The notes below the pieces were generated by a model, which was given only the letters and a program-made list of their open reading frames with translations, searched no databases and was not told the DNA's origin. This document shows, one piece after another, positions 44,188 to 52,819 of a stretch of DNA of 64,000 bases (within the stretch, counting starts at the first letter, position 1; every line of letters begins with the position of its first letter). This stretch comes from Maricaulis sp. GTDB lineage: Bacteria; Pseudomonadota; Alphaproteobacteria; Caulobacterales; Maricaulaceae. The stretch lies in contig NZ_JAEPOL010000004.1 of assembly GCF_017642925.1 (NCBI RefSeq), positions 62,001 to 126,000 of the forward strand, in the 5' to 3' direction. The translations under genes and the position numbers were made by a program.

Positions 44188-44216
44188 TTGACATACACAT
44201 CGACCATACACATCAT
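44188..44216 (+). promoter_or_regulatory. Probable ccdAB promoter with direct-repeat operator
   Basis: TTGACA (44188-44193) and CATCAT (44211-44216) are spaced by 17 bases. The ten-base sequence CATACACATC occurs twice, at 44192-44201 and 44205-44214, within the spacer and -10 region. CcdA-type antitoxins bind repeated sites over their own promoter, so this is a likely operator. Confidence 0.5.
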
Positions 44217-44244
44217 CGAACCGCACCATCTGGACTGGCCGACG

Positions 44245-44499
44245 ATGAAGTATGAGCAACCCGCACCCCGCAAACGCGTCAATCTGACCGTGCGCGAAGA
44301 CATCATGGCGGAAGCACGCGCGCTGGGCCTGAACACCTCCCGCGCGGCAGAAGCCGGCATCGAAGCGGCCGTCCGCGAGGAGAAGGGCCGCCGCTGGCGC
44401 GAGGAAAACCGCGAAGCGATCGAGGCACACAATCGCCGGATCGAGCGGGAAGGCCCCTTGCTCGGCACACCATGGTGGGCCCAGCCCAGAGACGACTAG
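44245..44499 (+). CDS. ccdA: CcdA-type antitoxin
   Basis: An 84-residue protein: N-terminal ribbon-helix-helix DNA-binding region (KRVNLTVREDIMAEARALGL, NTSRAAEAG) and a charged C-terminal arm (RRWREENREAIEAHNRRIER) that neutralises the toxin. The stop is directly followed by the toxin's GTG, without a gap. Antitoxin of the type II CcdAB pair; it should also repress its own promoter. It sits on a chromosome next to housekeeping genes. Confidence 0.9.
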   Translation: MKYEQPAPRKRVNLTVREDIMAEARALGLNTSRAAEAGIEAAVREEKGRRWREENREAIEAHNRRIEREGPLLGTPWWAQPRDD

Positions 44500-44808
44500 G
44501 TGGCGCGCTTCGATGTCTACCGTCCGACCGGTCTGCCAGCACGGCTCGCCGTGGATGTGCAATCGGATGTCCTGAGCGATCTCGACAGCCGCGTCGTGAT
44601 CCCGCTTCGCCCGTTCGATCCGTCAGCGGGAGAAGCAGTCTACAGGCTGATGCCCGCGCTCGGTATCGAAGGTCAGGACTACCTGCTCGTAACGACCGAT
44701 ATCGCCATGGTGCCGAACCGTCTTCTGGGACGCCCGATCGCGAATATCGAGACAGAACACCGCGACACCATCACCGCCGCGATGGACTTCCTGTTTCAGG
44801 GCTATTGA
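44500..44808 (+). CDS. ccdB: CcdB-type gyrase toxin, altered C-terminus
   Basis: A 102-residue CcdB. It starts at GTG 44500, directly after the ccdA stop. The core matches (ARFDVYRPT, LAVDVQSDVLSDLDSRVVIP, MPALGIEGQDYLLVT). Plasmid F CcdB poisons DNA gyrase through its last residues Trp99-Gly100-Ile101; here the chain ends FLFQGY, so Trp is replaced by Gln and Ile by Tyr. It may be an attenuated or divergent toxin. The family call is sure; the activity is not. Confidence 0.88.
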   Translation: MARFDVYRPTGLPARLAVDVQSDVLSDLDSRVVIPLRPFDPSAGEAVYRLMPALGIEGQDYLLVTTDIAMVPNRLLGRPIANIETEHRDTITAAMDFLFQGY

Positions 44809-44820
44809 TCCCGCATTCTC

Positions 44821-45810
44821 CTAACGCGAGGTCAGTTTCAGCTCGATGCGGCGGTTGCGGGCATTGGCCTCGGCCGACCGGCCTTCCGCGATCGGATGGT
44901 TCTCGCCGAAACCGGCGGCGACCAGGCGCTCGGACGGCACGCCGAGATCCTCGAACCATTGTACGACCGAGATCGCACGCGCGGCCGAGAGGTGCCAGTT
45001 CGACGGATAAGTCGTGCGGATCGGCACCGGATCGGTATGCCCGTCAATGCGGATCACCCAGTCGATATCGCCCGGGATCTCGTCGGTCAGCTGGATAATG
45101 GCATCGGCGATGGGCCGCAGGCTTTCGCGCCCCTCGCTCGACAGTGCCGCCGAGCCGGACGGGAAGAGCACATCGGTCTCGAACACGAAGCGGTCGCCGA
45201 CGATGCGGACGCCGGTGCGGTTGCCGAGAATCTCGCGCAGCCGGCCGAAGAAGTCGGACCGGTAGACCGCCAGTTCGGCCGCACGCTCGGCAAGGGCGGC
45301 GTTGAGACGCTCACCCAGATTGATCACCTGGGCCTCGGCCTCCTCGGCGCGTTGTTCGGAGGCCTCCAGCGCGGCGTTGAGCGAAGCGATCTGGTCGCGC
45401 AGCACTTGCATCTGCTGGTTCAGCAAGGCGAGCGCACGGCGGCTCTCCTCCGACATTTCCTCTTCCGCCGCGAGATCGGACTGCAGGCTTTCCACCCGGC
45501 CCGTCGCGAGAGTCAGCGCGTCTTCCAGCGCATCGCGCTCTTCGCGCAGGCCGGTGATGCGCACTTCCAGCGCCGCATTCTCGTCGCGGGTCAGATTGAG
45601 CTCGTCGGCGAGTTGGGACAGGCGGGCATTGAGATCGGCAAGCTGGTCGTCCCGGCTGGTCAGCGCGCGCGACAGCGCGAACTGGCCGGCGACGAAGATC
45701 GACAACAGGAAGACGATGACCAGCAGCAATGTCGCCAGGGCATCGACGAAGCCGGGCCAGTGATCGCCGTTATCGGCCTCCTGGAAACGCGCAAACCGGG
45801 GCGAAGCCAT
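44821..45810 (-). CDS. OmpA-domain (MotB-like) peptidoglycan-binding protein
   Basis: A 329-residue protein: one N-terminal membrane helix (FVDALATLLLVIVFLLSIFV), a long coiled coil (residues about 50-175, LADLNARLSQLADELNLTRD) and a C-terminal OmpA domain with RIDGHTDPVPI, NWHLSAARAISVVQWF and GENHPIAEGRS. It resembles MotB-type stators, but the coiled coil is much longer. The MotA/ExbB-like gene is three bases upstream. The pair is common in alphaproteobacteria outside flagellar loci; its role is unknown. Confidence 0.85.
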   Translation of the reverse strand: MASPRFARFQEADNGDHWPGFVDALATLLLVIVFLLSIFVAGQFALSRALTSRDDQLADLNARLSQLADELNLTRDENAALEVRITGLREERDALEDALTLATGRVESLQSDLAAEEEMSEESRRALALLNQQMQVLRDQIASLNAALEASEQRAEEAEAQVINLGERLNAALAERAAELAVYRSDFFGRLREILGNRTGVRIVGDRFVFETDVLFPSGSAALSSEGRESLRPIADAIIQLTDEIPGDIDWVIRIDGHTDPVPIRTTYPSNWHLSAARAISVVQWFEDLGVPSERLVAAGFGENHPIAEGRSAEANARNRRIELKLTSR

Positions 45811-45813
45811 GGC

Positions 45814-46806
45814 TTATTCCCCTCCCCGCTCCCGCGATTGCAGGGCGCGGATGAACACCCGCAGCTCGTCGCGCAGGGCCCGCACGCCCTCCTCGTTCGA
45901 CGCCCGGCTGTCTTCGGCAAAGCGCTGCAGCGTGGTGTCGAGCTGGCGGGTATGGCGCTCCAGCGTATGGGCCAGCCGGTCGAGGGTTTCAGCCGTCTGC
46001 TCCAGAAGGGCGCCGACATAGGCCGAGGAGACCTCGCCATCGCCGGCCGCGGCCGGACCGGCAGCCGCCAGGCGCGAGATCGACGACAGCCATTCCTCGA
46101 TCTCGTTGTAGAAGCGATTCTGGGCGCGGCTGGCCTGCAGATCGAGAAAGCCGATCACCAGCGAGCCGGCCAGACCGAACAGGGAGGAGGCGAACGCCGT
46201 ACCCATGCCCTGGATCGGGTCTTCGATAGCCGACATCAGGCGCAGCACGTCGGCTTCTGCACCCGTCGAGCTCTCCGTCACCGCCCGCACGGCTTCGCCG
46301 ACATCCGAGACGACCTGCAACAGGCCCCAGAACGTGCCGAGCAGGCCGAGGAAGATCAGCAGGCGGCCGAAATAGCGGGTGAAGGCGCCAGCTTCCGACA
46401 TCCGGGCACCGACAGAGTCGAGCACGGTGCGCACCGAGCCGGCCGACAGCGAGACCCGGCCATCGGCCTGGCCGATCATCGAGGCCATCGGCGCGATGAG
46501 TGCGGGCGGGCGCGGCAGGCTGGCGGGGTCTTCCGATGAACGGAAACGCACGAGCCAGCGGGCCGCCGGCCCGATCCCCAGCGCCTGGGCATAGGTGTAA
46601 AGGACGCCGATGACGAGTACCGCGAGGATCAGGCCATTGATCGCCGGATTGGCCCGGAATGCCGCTCCCAGCGGCTCGATCAGGAACAGGGCGATGGCGG
46701 CAACCGCCGCCGTGAACAGCGCCATCCAGACGATATAGCGCCAGGGTCCGGTAAAGCGCACCGCCGGTGCGGAATGCGTGCGGTCGTTCCGGTCGAGAAC
46801 AGGCAT
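45814..46806 (-). CDS. MotA/TolQ/ExbB-like proton-channel protein
   Basis: A 330-residue membrane protein. Helices are seen at about residues 28-48, 57-76, 142-165 and 203-225. The MotA/ExbB-type stretch is GRLLIFLGLLGTFWGLLQVV with GMGTAFASSLFGLAGSLVIG. The C-terminus is a coiled coil (LDRLAHTLERHTRQLDTTLQ). With the downstream OmpA-domain protein it should form an ion-driven stator-like complex anchored to peptidoglycan. No flagellar, tol or defence gene is adjacent. Confidence 0.85.
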   Translation of the reverse strand: MPVLDRNDRTHSAPAVRFTGPWRYIVWMALFTAAVAAIALFLIEPLGAAFRANPAINGLILAVLVIGVLYTYAQALGIGPAARWLVRFRSSEDPASLPRPPALIAPMASMIGQADGRVSLSAGSVRTVLDSVGARMSEAGAFTRYFGRLLIFLGLLGTFWGLLQVVSDVGEAVRAVTESSTGAEADVLRLMSAIEDPIQGMGTAFASSLFGLAGSLVIGFLDLQASRAQNRFYNEIEEWLSSISRLAAAGPAAAGDGEVSSAYVGALLEQTAETLDRLAHTLERHTRQLDTTLQRFAEDSRASNEEGVRALRDELRVFIRALQSRERGGE

Positions 46807-46916
46807 GCCTTCCCCTCGTGTCAGCTCCAGCCCTTCCTTACCCCGGATTGGGACATTTTGGAGGCGAGGTCAAAGCCTGCCTGCCGCGGGGTACGCGAGC
46901 GTCTCGCGACACCTTA

Positions 46917-46941
46917 TTCCAGATCGGAATTAATGGAATTC
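46917..46941. promoter_or_regulatory. Inverted repeats upstream of azoR
   Basis: ATTCC-AGATC-GGAAT (46917-46931) is followed by GGAATTCC (46935-46942) in a locally AT-richer stretch about 100 bases before azoR. These may be binding sites for a redox or quinone-responsive repressor. There is no direct evidence. Confidence 0.3.
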
Positions 46942-47037
46942 CAAAAGGCGAATTAAATCCGGACGGGAGGGAACCTAACTGTCGGTCGTCGCGCGGCAGA
47001 CCCGCCGCCGGACCTGACAAGCCGATGGAGTCTTCCG

Positions 47038-47646
47038 ATGACCGATACCTCGCCCCGCCACATCCTCCGCGTCGATGCCAGCATGCGCCGGGAGGGCTCG
47101 CACAGCCGCGGCCTGGCCGACCGTGTGATCGACCGCCTCACCGCACAGCGCCCGGACACCCGTGTCACGGTGCGCGATCTTGCGGACGGGTCGATGCGCC
47201 TCGTCGACGAGACCTGGATCGGCGCGAACTTCACCGATCCGGCCCAGCGCTCGGACGACCAGAAGGCGGCACTGGCCTTCTCCGACCGGCTGGTCTCGGA
47301 ACTGCGCGCCGCCGACACGCTCGTCATCACCGTGCCGATCTACAATTTCACCATTCCGGCCTCACTGAAGGCCTGGATCGACCTGGTCGCACGGGCCCGG
47401 GAAACCTTCCGCTATACCGAAGCCGGCCCGGAAGGCCTGCTGACCGGCAAGCGCGCCATCGTGGTCTATGTCTCCGGCGGCGTTGCGGCCGGCAGCGAGA
47501 CCGACTTCGCCACGGACTACATGAAGCATGTGCTGAAATTCATCGGCATTACCGATGTCGAGATCATCGACGCCGGGCAGCTGATGTTTGCGGAAGCCGA
47601 GAAGCTCGAAGCCGCGCACGCACGGATCGAGACGCTGGCAGCCTGA
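47038..47646 (+). CDS. azoR: FMN-dependent NADH-azoreductase
   Basis: A 202-residue flavodoxin-fold enzyme. It has the N-terminal ILRVDASMRREGSHSRGLAD (phosphate loop), VITVPIYNFTIPASLKAWID (FMN binding), and YVSGGVAAGSETDFATDYMK. AzoR reduces quinones and azo compounds with NADH and FMN as a dimer. The gene diverges from the MotA/OmpA-like pair. Directly after its TGA comes a palindromic hairpin element. Confidence 0.92.
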   Translation: MTDTSPRHILRVDASMRREGSHSRGLADRVIDRLTAQRPDTRVTVRDLADGSMRLVDETWIGANFTDPAQRSDDQKAALAFSDRLVSELRAADTLVITVPIYNFTIPASLKAWIDLVARARETFRYTEAGPEGLLTGKRAIVVYVSGGVAAGSETDFATDYMKHVLKFIGITDVEIIDAGQLMFAEAEKLEAAHARIETLAA

Positions 47647-47692
47647 AGCGTGATCAGGTGAAGTGGGTACCGGTTCACCGGTTCGATCACGC
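47647..47692 (+). repeat. Stop-codon-abutting hairpin, variant stem
   Basis: It starts on the base after the azoR stop: A-GCGTGATC-A-GGTGAA, loop GTGGGTACCGG, TTCACC, GGTTC, GATCACGC. The layout, loop and bulges equal those of the elements at 27462 and 62555, but both stems have different, still perfectly paired sequences. Confidence 0.8.
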
Positions 47693-47704
47693 GACCACCC
47701 AAGT

Positions 47705-47757
47705 AGAGCGTGATCAGGTGAAGGAGCAGAACCGGTTCCGCAGGAAACGATCCTGCC
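47705..47757. repeat. Degenerate hairpin element abutting the suhB stop
   Basis: The first 16 bases (AGCGTGATCAGGTGAA) repeat those of the azoR element, and an ACCGG loop core is kept. The far arm GATCCTGC pairs imperfectly. The element ends directly at the suhB TAG (47758-47760, minus strand). Confidence 0.65.
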
Positions 47758-48555
47758 CTAGGCCGAAGCCGTCTTCAGGCGTGCGGTGAGTTCGGCGAGC
47801 ATGTCTTCATTGCCGGCAGCGATATTGCCGGTGCGCAGGATGTCCTCGCCGCCATCGGCTTCGGCCACGAAACCGCCGGCCTCTTTCACCAGCACGATAC
47901 CGGCCGCGATATCCCAGGATTTCAGATTGCGTTCCCAGAAGCCGTCATAGCGGCCGGCCGCAACCCAGGCGAGATCGAGCGCCGCGGATCCCATGCGGCG
48001 GATACCCGCCGTGTAGGGCATGATCTGGTGCAATTCCTTGAGGAAGCGGGCATGACCGGTCTTGCCCATGAAGGGCATGCCGGTGGCGATCACGGCCTCG
48101 TCGAAATGCTTGCGATTGGCTACGCGCAGACGGCGGTCCGCCAGCCAGGCACCGCGGCCCTTCTCGGCGTGGAACATCTCGTCGGTGGCGGGATTGTAGA
48201 TCACGCCGGCGACCAGCTCGCCCTCGCGCTCCAGCGCGATGGAGACGGCAAAGTGCGGCATGCCGTGCAGGAAGTTCAGCGTCCCGTCCAGCGGATCGAC
48301 GATCCAGCGGTGGGACCGGTCGGTGCCCTCGACCACGCCGCGCTCTTCCATCAGGAAACCGTAACCCGGGCGGGCCTGGGTCAGACGGTCATAGATGATG
48401 TCCTCGGCCTTCTTGTCCGCGATCGAGACGAAGTCGGCCGGCCCCTTGCGGGACACCTGCAGGTGCTCGACATCACGGAAGTCGCGATTCAGCGAGCGCC
48501 CGGCGCGGGCGGCCACTTCTGTCATCACGGTCAGGAGAGGAGAAAGGGCACCCAT
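47758..48555 (-). CDS. suhB: Inositol monophosphatase family protein (SuhB-like)
   Basis: A 265-residue Mg-dependent phosphatase with FLMEERG (Glu ligand), WIVDPLDGTLNFLHGMPHFA and SWDIAAGIVLVKEAGG. The length and motifs fit SuhB, which hydrolyses inositol-1-phosphate and in E. coli also binds NusA in rRNA antitermination. It starts six bases after efp, in the unit thiE-Sel1-efp-suhB. Confidence 0.92.
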   Translation of the reverse strand: MGALSPLLTVMTEVAARAGRSLNRDFRDVEHLQVSRKGPADFVSIADKKAEDIIYDRLTQARPGYGFLMEERGVVEGTDRSHRWIVDPLDGTLNFLHGMPHFAVSIALEREGELVAGVIYNPATDEMFHAEKGRGAWLADRRLRVANRKHFDEAVIATGMPFMGKTGHARFLKELHQIMPYTAGIRRMGSAALDLAWVAAGRYDGFWERNLKSWDIAAGIVLVKEAGGFVAEADGGEDILRTGNIAAGNEDMLAELTARLKTASA

Positions 48556-48561
48556 GCCGGA

Positions 48562-49128
48562 TCAGTCCGCGCGGCGGACGTAGGAACCGTCCTCGGTTGC
48601 CACGATGATCTTTTCGCCGATACCGACGAAGGGCGGCACGGAAGAGCGCACGCCGTTGGACAGGATGGCGGGCTTATAGGAGTTGGCGGCCGTCTGGCCC
48701 TTCACGACCGGCTCGGTCTCGGCCACTTCCAGCGTCACGTGCTGCGGCAGGGAAATGCCGATCGGGCGATCTTCGTGGAATTCCACGACGACCGTCATGC
48801 CTTCCTGCAGGTAGGCGGCGCGGTCTTCGCCGACGAAATCCTTCTGCAGCTCGATCTGCTCATAGCTCTCGGAGTCCATGAAGGTCAGCATGTCGCCGGT
48901 GTCGAACAGGAAGGTGTGATCCTTCTGCTCCAGACGCACGCGCTCGACCTTGTCGGCGGCGCGGAAGCGTTCGTTCAGCTTGCGGCCATCGAGCAGGTTC
49001 TTCAGCTCGACCTGAGCGAAAGCGCCGCCCTTGCCCGGTTTCACGTGGTCGGTCTTCACCGCAACCCACAGCGTGTCCTGGTGCATCAGGACGTTGCCGG
49101 GCCGGATTTCATTGCCGTTGATCTTCAT
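48562..49128 (-). CDS. efp: Translation elongation factor P
   Basis: A 188-residue EF-P with three beta-barrel domains. The loop [20 protein letters not shown] carries Lys33, the residue modified in Lys-type EF-P. Domain III ends [12 protein letters not shown] relieves ribosome stalling at polyproline. AAGGTGA precedes the ATG at 49128. No EpmA or EpmB gene is in the window, so the modification cannot be told. Confidence 0.96.
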   Translation of the reverse strand: MKINGNEIRPGNVLMHQDTLWVAVKTDHVKPGKGGAFAQVELKNLLDGRKLNERFRAADKVERVRLEQKDHTFLFDTGDMLTFMDSESYEQIELQKDFVGEDRAAYLQEGMTVVVEFHEDRPIGISLPQHVTLEVAETEPVVKGQTAANSYKPAILSNGVRSSVPPFVGIGEKIIVATEDGSYVRRAD

Positions 49129-49232
49129 GCCGTCACCTTGGGGCAATAAGCGGAACAGCGGCCGGATGGCCGCGAGGTGGCGCTCTCCTATCAGCGAGGA
49201 CAGGGAACGGCAAGCGCGGTGCCGCAATCGGC

Positions 49233-50366
49233 TCAGTCGCCCGCGCCGGCCTCGCGGACACGCGCCTGGACTTCCAGCGGCAGGGCGCGTTCGAGTGCAG
49301 CCTGCAGACGGTCGCGGTCGCGGTTGTGAACCGGTGCGCCCAGCGCGTCCGCGCCGGCCGCAACGACCCAGCGATAGGCCGCCTCGAGATCCTGTTCGAC
49401 ACCATCGCCCTGGGCCAGCACGAAGGCGTAGAGGAACTGGCTTTCCGCATCGCCGCCGCGCGCGCCCTGGCCGAACCAGTGCGCCGCCAGTTCGGCATCG
49501 GCCTCGCCGCCGCGGCCCTGGTAGAGCATGAGGCCGTACTGGCCCTGAGCCGGCGGATAATTGCTTTCTGCGGCAATGCGCAGCCAGCGCCTTGCTTCGG
49601 CATCGTCCTGCTCGCCGCCCTCGCCATCGGCCCACATCATGCCGGCCTGGAAAGCGCCTTCGGCCAGATTGGCATCGGCCGCCCGCTCGTACCAGATACG
49701 CGCGCCCTCGGCGTCGCGCTCGCCGCCATCGCCGGCATCGAGCATCTGGGCCAGCTGGTACATGCCTTCGGCCGATCCCTGCTGTGCCGCCCGTTCCGCC
49801 CAGCGCCGGGCCGACTGGCCGTCCTGCGGGACCGAGGAGGCTTTCAGGGCGAGCGCATAGGCGACCATGGCGTCGATATGACCGGCCCGGGCAGCGCGTT
49901 CGAACCAGCGGCGCGGCTCGCCCAGATCGAGACTGTCATCACCCAGCCGGGCCAGCAGGCCGAGCTGGTAGAGCGCAACGGGGTGATCCTGCTCGGCCGC
50001 CCGGCGGAACCAGCCGGCGGCCGCGGCCATGTCAGCCTCACCGCCGCGGCCGTCGCGTGCCATCAGGCCTGCCAGCGCTGCGGCGTCGGGGATACCCGAC
50101 ACGGCGGCGGTCTCGGCATAGCGGCGGGCGAGGTACCAGTCCTCGCCGACAAAAGCCATCTGTGCGCGATACCAGGCTTCCTGGGCGGCGGTCATGCCGG
50201 TGGGGACCTCGGCCGTCTCGGCGTTGAAATCGCCGGCCTGCGCTTCGCGCTGCACGTCTTCGGGCAGCAGGATCAGCTCGTCGGGAAATGTGGCATCCGG
50301 GTCCTCCTGCGCGTGAGCGGCGGAGAGGACGGCAAGGCAGGCGGCGGTCAGGACGGATCGGATCAT
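49233..50366 (-). CDS. Exported Sel1-like repeat protein
   Basis: A 377-residue protein with a signal peptide ([20 protein letters not shown]) and about seven Sel1 repeats (for example [60 protein letters not shown]). Glycine- and Glu/Asp-rich turns ([21 protein letters not shown]) link them. Sel1 proteins are scaffolds, often in the periplasm. It lies between thiE and efp on the same strand, an order kept in related genomes by recollection. Confidence 0.85.
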   Translation of the reverse strand: MIRSVLTAACLAVLSAAHAQEDPDATFPDELILLPEDVQREAQAGDFNAETAEVPTGMTAAQEAWYRAQMAFVGEDWYLARRYAETAAVSGIPDAAALAGLMARDGRGGEADMAAAAGWFRRAAEQDHPVALYQLGLLARLGDDSLDLGEPRRWFERAARAGHIDAMVAYALALKASSVPQDGQSARRWAERAAQQGSAEGMYQLAQMLDAGDGGERDAEGARIWYERAADANLAEGAFQAGMMWADGEGGEQDDAEARRWLRIAAESNYPPAQGQYGLMLYQGRGGEADAELAAHWFGQGARGGDAESQFLYAFVLAQGDGVEQDLEAAYRWVVAAGADALGAPVHNRDRDRLQAALERALPLEVQARVREAGAGD

Positions 50367-50442
50367 GGCGTCTCTTTCAGCGTGACGCAGGGGTGCCGGT
50401 CAAGTGACATAGCGGTCACATGCGGCCCTCACAGCTGCCCGC

Positions 50443-51057
50443 TCAGCGGCACACTTCGTTGAAAGCCTTCACCGCGACAGCGGGTCCGTCAGGATGGTTC
50501 CAGACACCGCCGGAAACGGCGAGGAAATCGGCCCCCGCCTCGACCAGCGGTCCGGCATTATCGACCGTGATCCCGCCGATCGCGACACAGGGCAGTTCGA
50601 ACAATTCGGTCCACCAGGTCAGGAGGCCCGGCTCGGCCTGCGTCGGGGCATCCTTGGTCGAGGTCGGGTAGAAGGCGCCGAAGGCGACATAGTCCGCCCC
50701 CGCCTCGCCGGCGACCATCGCCAGATGCCGGCTGTCATGACAGGTCACGCCGACCGTGCGGTCCTTGCCCATGATCGCGCGGGCAGCCTTCACGGTCCCG
50801 TCCTGCTGGCCGATATGGACACCGTCGCAGCCCAGTTCGGCGGCCAGTTCCGGATCGTCATTGAGGATCACGGCGACGTCGCGGGCATGCGCGGCCTCGA
50901 TCAATGCCGGCGCCAGGGCGCGGACCTCGTCGCGGGAATGATCCTTCAGGCGGATCTGCAGTGCCGCCACCTCGCCGCCATCCAGGGCTTCGGCCAGGCG
51001 GGCAGCGAATGTCTCGTCGATACGGGGCGGGGTGATCAGGTAGAGCGCGGTCGTCAT
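50443..51057 (-). CDS. thiE: Thiamine phosphate synthase
   Basis: A 204-residue TIM-barrel enzyme with [71 protein letters not shown] and [19 protein letters not shown]. It joins HMP-PP and thiazole phosphate. A variant is RLKD where ThiE usually has R-x-K; the phosphate motif GG is kept. No TPP riboswitch is seen upstream. It heads the thiE-Sel1-efp-suhB group. Confidence 0.85.
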   Translation of the reverse strand: MTTALYLITPPRIDETFAARLAEALDGGEVAALQIRLKDHSRDEVRALAPALIEAAHARDVAVILNDDPELAAELGCDGVHIGQQDGTVKAARAIMGKDRTVGVTCHDSRHLAMVAGEAGADYVAFGAFYPTSTKDAPTQAEPGLLTWWTELFELPCVAIGGITVDNAGPLVEAGADFLAVSGGVWNHPDGPAVAVKAFNEVCR

Positions 51058-51232
51058 GCCGGCTCTTCTGGCAGCTCGCCCTGCAGCCGACAACCGTTTT
51101 CAGCGCCCGCCATTGCGCGCGGGGCAAATCGCCGCCGCGCCTACGTTCAGCTTCCCTTCATCTGCATTATGTGAGAAGCACGCGTACGGGTTGGCCGTGG
51201 GCCTCCCGATTGTTTTCTCGCAGGGGGATTTC

Positions 51233-51700
51233 ATGTCCATCAAAACCATTTTCGCCGCCACGATTGCCGCTGCCGCGGTCGCCGGCGTTGCCGCCGCCCA
51301 GGACTGGTCGCAAAGCCCGACCTTCGGCCAGACCACGCTCACGGCCGGTTTCGCGCCGGACCCGTACACGGTCTCCATCACCGCGGGCGGCAATATCGAC
51401 GCCAGCTCCTCGCTCGGCGGCTCCTGCCGCGGCATGATCGCCAACGCGCCGGACTACCGCCTGCACTACAATGCCGGCAGCCTGCCGCTCTACATCGGTG
51501 CCCGCTCGAACGCCGACACGACGATCGTCGTCAACGCGCCGGACGGCTCCTGGTACTGCAATGACGACAGCAACGGCCTGAACCCGATGGTGTCCTGGTC
51601 GAACCCGCCGTCCGGTCAGTACGACATCTGGATCGGCACCTATGGTTCCGGCAGCGGCATGGCCTCGGCCACGCTGACCATCTCCGAGCTGGGCAACTAG
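51233..51700 (+). CDS. Small secreted protein of the Caulobacterales 'peptidase S1'-labelled type
   Basis: A 155-residue protein with a signal peptide (MSIKTIFAATIAAAAVAGVA, AAQ) and a Ser/Gly/Asp-rich beta domain: DPYTVSITAGGNIDASSSLG, then CRGMIANAPDYRLHY and DTTIVVNAPDGSWYCNDDSN, QYDIWIGTYGSG. The two Cys may form a disulphide. Database labels of this group as peptidase S1 are by recollection; no catalytic triad is visible. AGGGGGA precedes the ATG and a strong terminator follows. It is probably a pre-peptidase-type binding domain. Confidence 0.72.
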   Translation: MSIKTIFAATIAAAAVAGVAAAQDWSQSPTFGQTTLTAGFAPDPYTVSITAGGNIDASSSLGGSCRGMIANAPDYRLHYNAGSLPLYIGARSNADTTIVVNAPDGSWYCNDDSNGLNPMVSWSNPPSGQYDIWIGTYGSGSGMASATLTISELGN

Positions 51701-51725
51701 TCCACCGGCGATATCCGAAACGAGA

Positions 51726-51754
51726 ACGGGGCCCCGCGGGGCCCCGTTTTTTTA
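51726..51754 (+). terminator. Rho-independent terminator of the secreted-protein gene
   Basis: A perfect ten-base-pair stem, ACGGGGCCCC (51726-51735) with GGGGCCCCGT (51738-51747), is followed by seven Ts. The two-base gap means the innermost pairs open to form the loop. Confidence 0.88.
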
Positions 51755-51781
51755 TTGCGCAGACGTCGAAGGTCCGGCGGT

Positions 51782-52819
51782 TTACACCGTCTCCTTCTCC
51801 AGTGCCGCGTCCCATTCGCCGAGCGAGGCGAGGCCGTTCATTTTGGCGCGATGGTTGAAGGCGGCCTGGCCTGCGGCGACATTCTCGGGCTTGCCGGCCC
51901 AGGCCTTCAGCGGTGCGGCCTGCAGGGCACGGCCGTAGGAGAAGGTAAGCGGCCAAGGCAGGTCATAGCTGGCATTCATGGCGTTGAGGTGGGCCGTGGC
52001 CTCCTCGTCGCTCTGCCCGCCCGACAGGAAGGCGATGCCCGGCACGGCGGCCGGCACGCAATTGGCCAGGCACTGCACGGTCATGTCGGCGACTTCCTCG
52101 ATGCCCGCACGGTCATCTGCCGTGGTGCCGGAGATCACCATGTTCGGCTTGAGGATCGTGCCTTCCAGCACGACGCCCTGGTCGAACAGTTCGCGATAGA
52201 GGGTTTTCAGCGCGAATTCGGTGACTTCATAGCAGCGCTCGATCGAGTGATTGCCATCCATGATGACTTCCGGCTCGACGATCGGAACGATGTTGGCTTC
52301 CTGGCACAGCGCCGCATAGCGGGCCAGGGCGTGCATGTTCACATTGATGCCGTACTGGCTGGGCACGCTGTCATCGCCATTCTGGCCGATATTGATCACG
52401 GCACGCCATTTCGCGAAGCGGGCACCGAGCTCGTAATAGTCCGCCAGACGGTCGCGCAGGCCATCCAGCCCCTCGGTCACGGTCTCGCCCTCGGCGCCGG
52501 CCAGCGCCTTGGCGCCGGTATCGACCTTGATGCCCGGGATCGCGCCGGCATTGCGGATCAGCTGGACCAGCGTGGTGCCGTCCTTGGCGCTCTGGCGGAT
52601 GGTCTCGTCGTACAGGATGACACCGGAGACGTGCTCATTCATCGCCATTTCGGTGCGGAACAGCATTTCGCGCCAGTCCCGGCGATTGTCCGGCGTGTTC
52701 TCCAGACCGATCGAGGCAAAGCGCTTGCCGATCGTGCCCGTCGACTCGTCCGCCGCGAGAATGCCCTTGCCCGGCGCCACCATGGCACAGGCGGTTTCGT
52801 TGAGTTGATCGAGATCCAT
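51782..52819 (-). CDS. fbaB: Fructose-bisphosphate aldolase, class I
   Basis: A 345-residue class I aldolase. It has the N-terminal MVAPGKGILAADESTGTIGK, WRAVINIGQNGDDSVPSQYG, PIVEPEVIMDG, the Schiff-base Lys in LEGTILKPNMVISG and FLSGGQSDEEAT. It splits fructose-1,6-bisphosphate in glycolysis and gluconeogenesis, without metal. It lies downstream of pgk and gap on the same strand. The eukaryotic-type class I form is usual in this group. Confidence 0.94.
   Translation of the reverse strand: MDLDQLNETACAMVAPGKGILAADESTGTIGKRFASIGLENTPDNRRDWREMLFRTEMAMNEHVSGVILYDETIRQSAKDGTTLVQLIRNAGAIPGIKVDTGAKALAGAEGETVTEGLDGLRDRLADYYELGARFAKWRAVINIGQNGDDSVPSQYGINVNMHALARYAALCQEANIVPIVEPEVIMDGNHSIERCYEVTEFALKTLYRELFDQGVVLEGTILKPNMVISGTTADDRAGIEEVADMTVQCLANCVPAAVPGIAFLSGGQSDEEATAHLNAMNASYDLPWPLTFSYGRALQAAPLKAWAGKPENVAAGQAAFNHRAKMNGLASLGEWDAALEKETV

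Noticed and set aside
44821-46806. Zorya-type anti-phage system (ZorA/ZorB)
   Set aside because: The two proteins resemble the ZorA/ZorB folds, but no ZorC, ZorD or ZorE gene is adjacent; the neighbours are ccdAB and azoR. The MotA-like protein is also short for ZorA.
51058-51232. TPP riboswitch before thiE
   Set aside because: The conserved CUGAGA and thi-box elements are not present on either strand.
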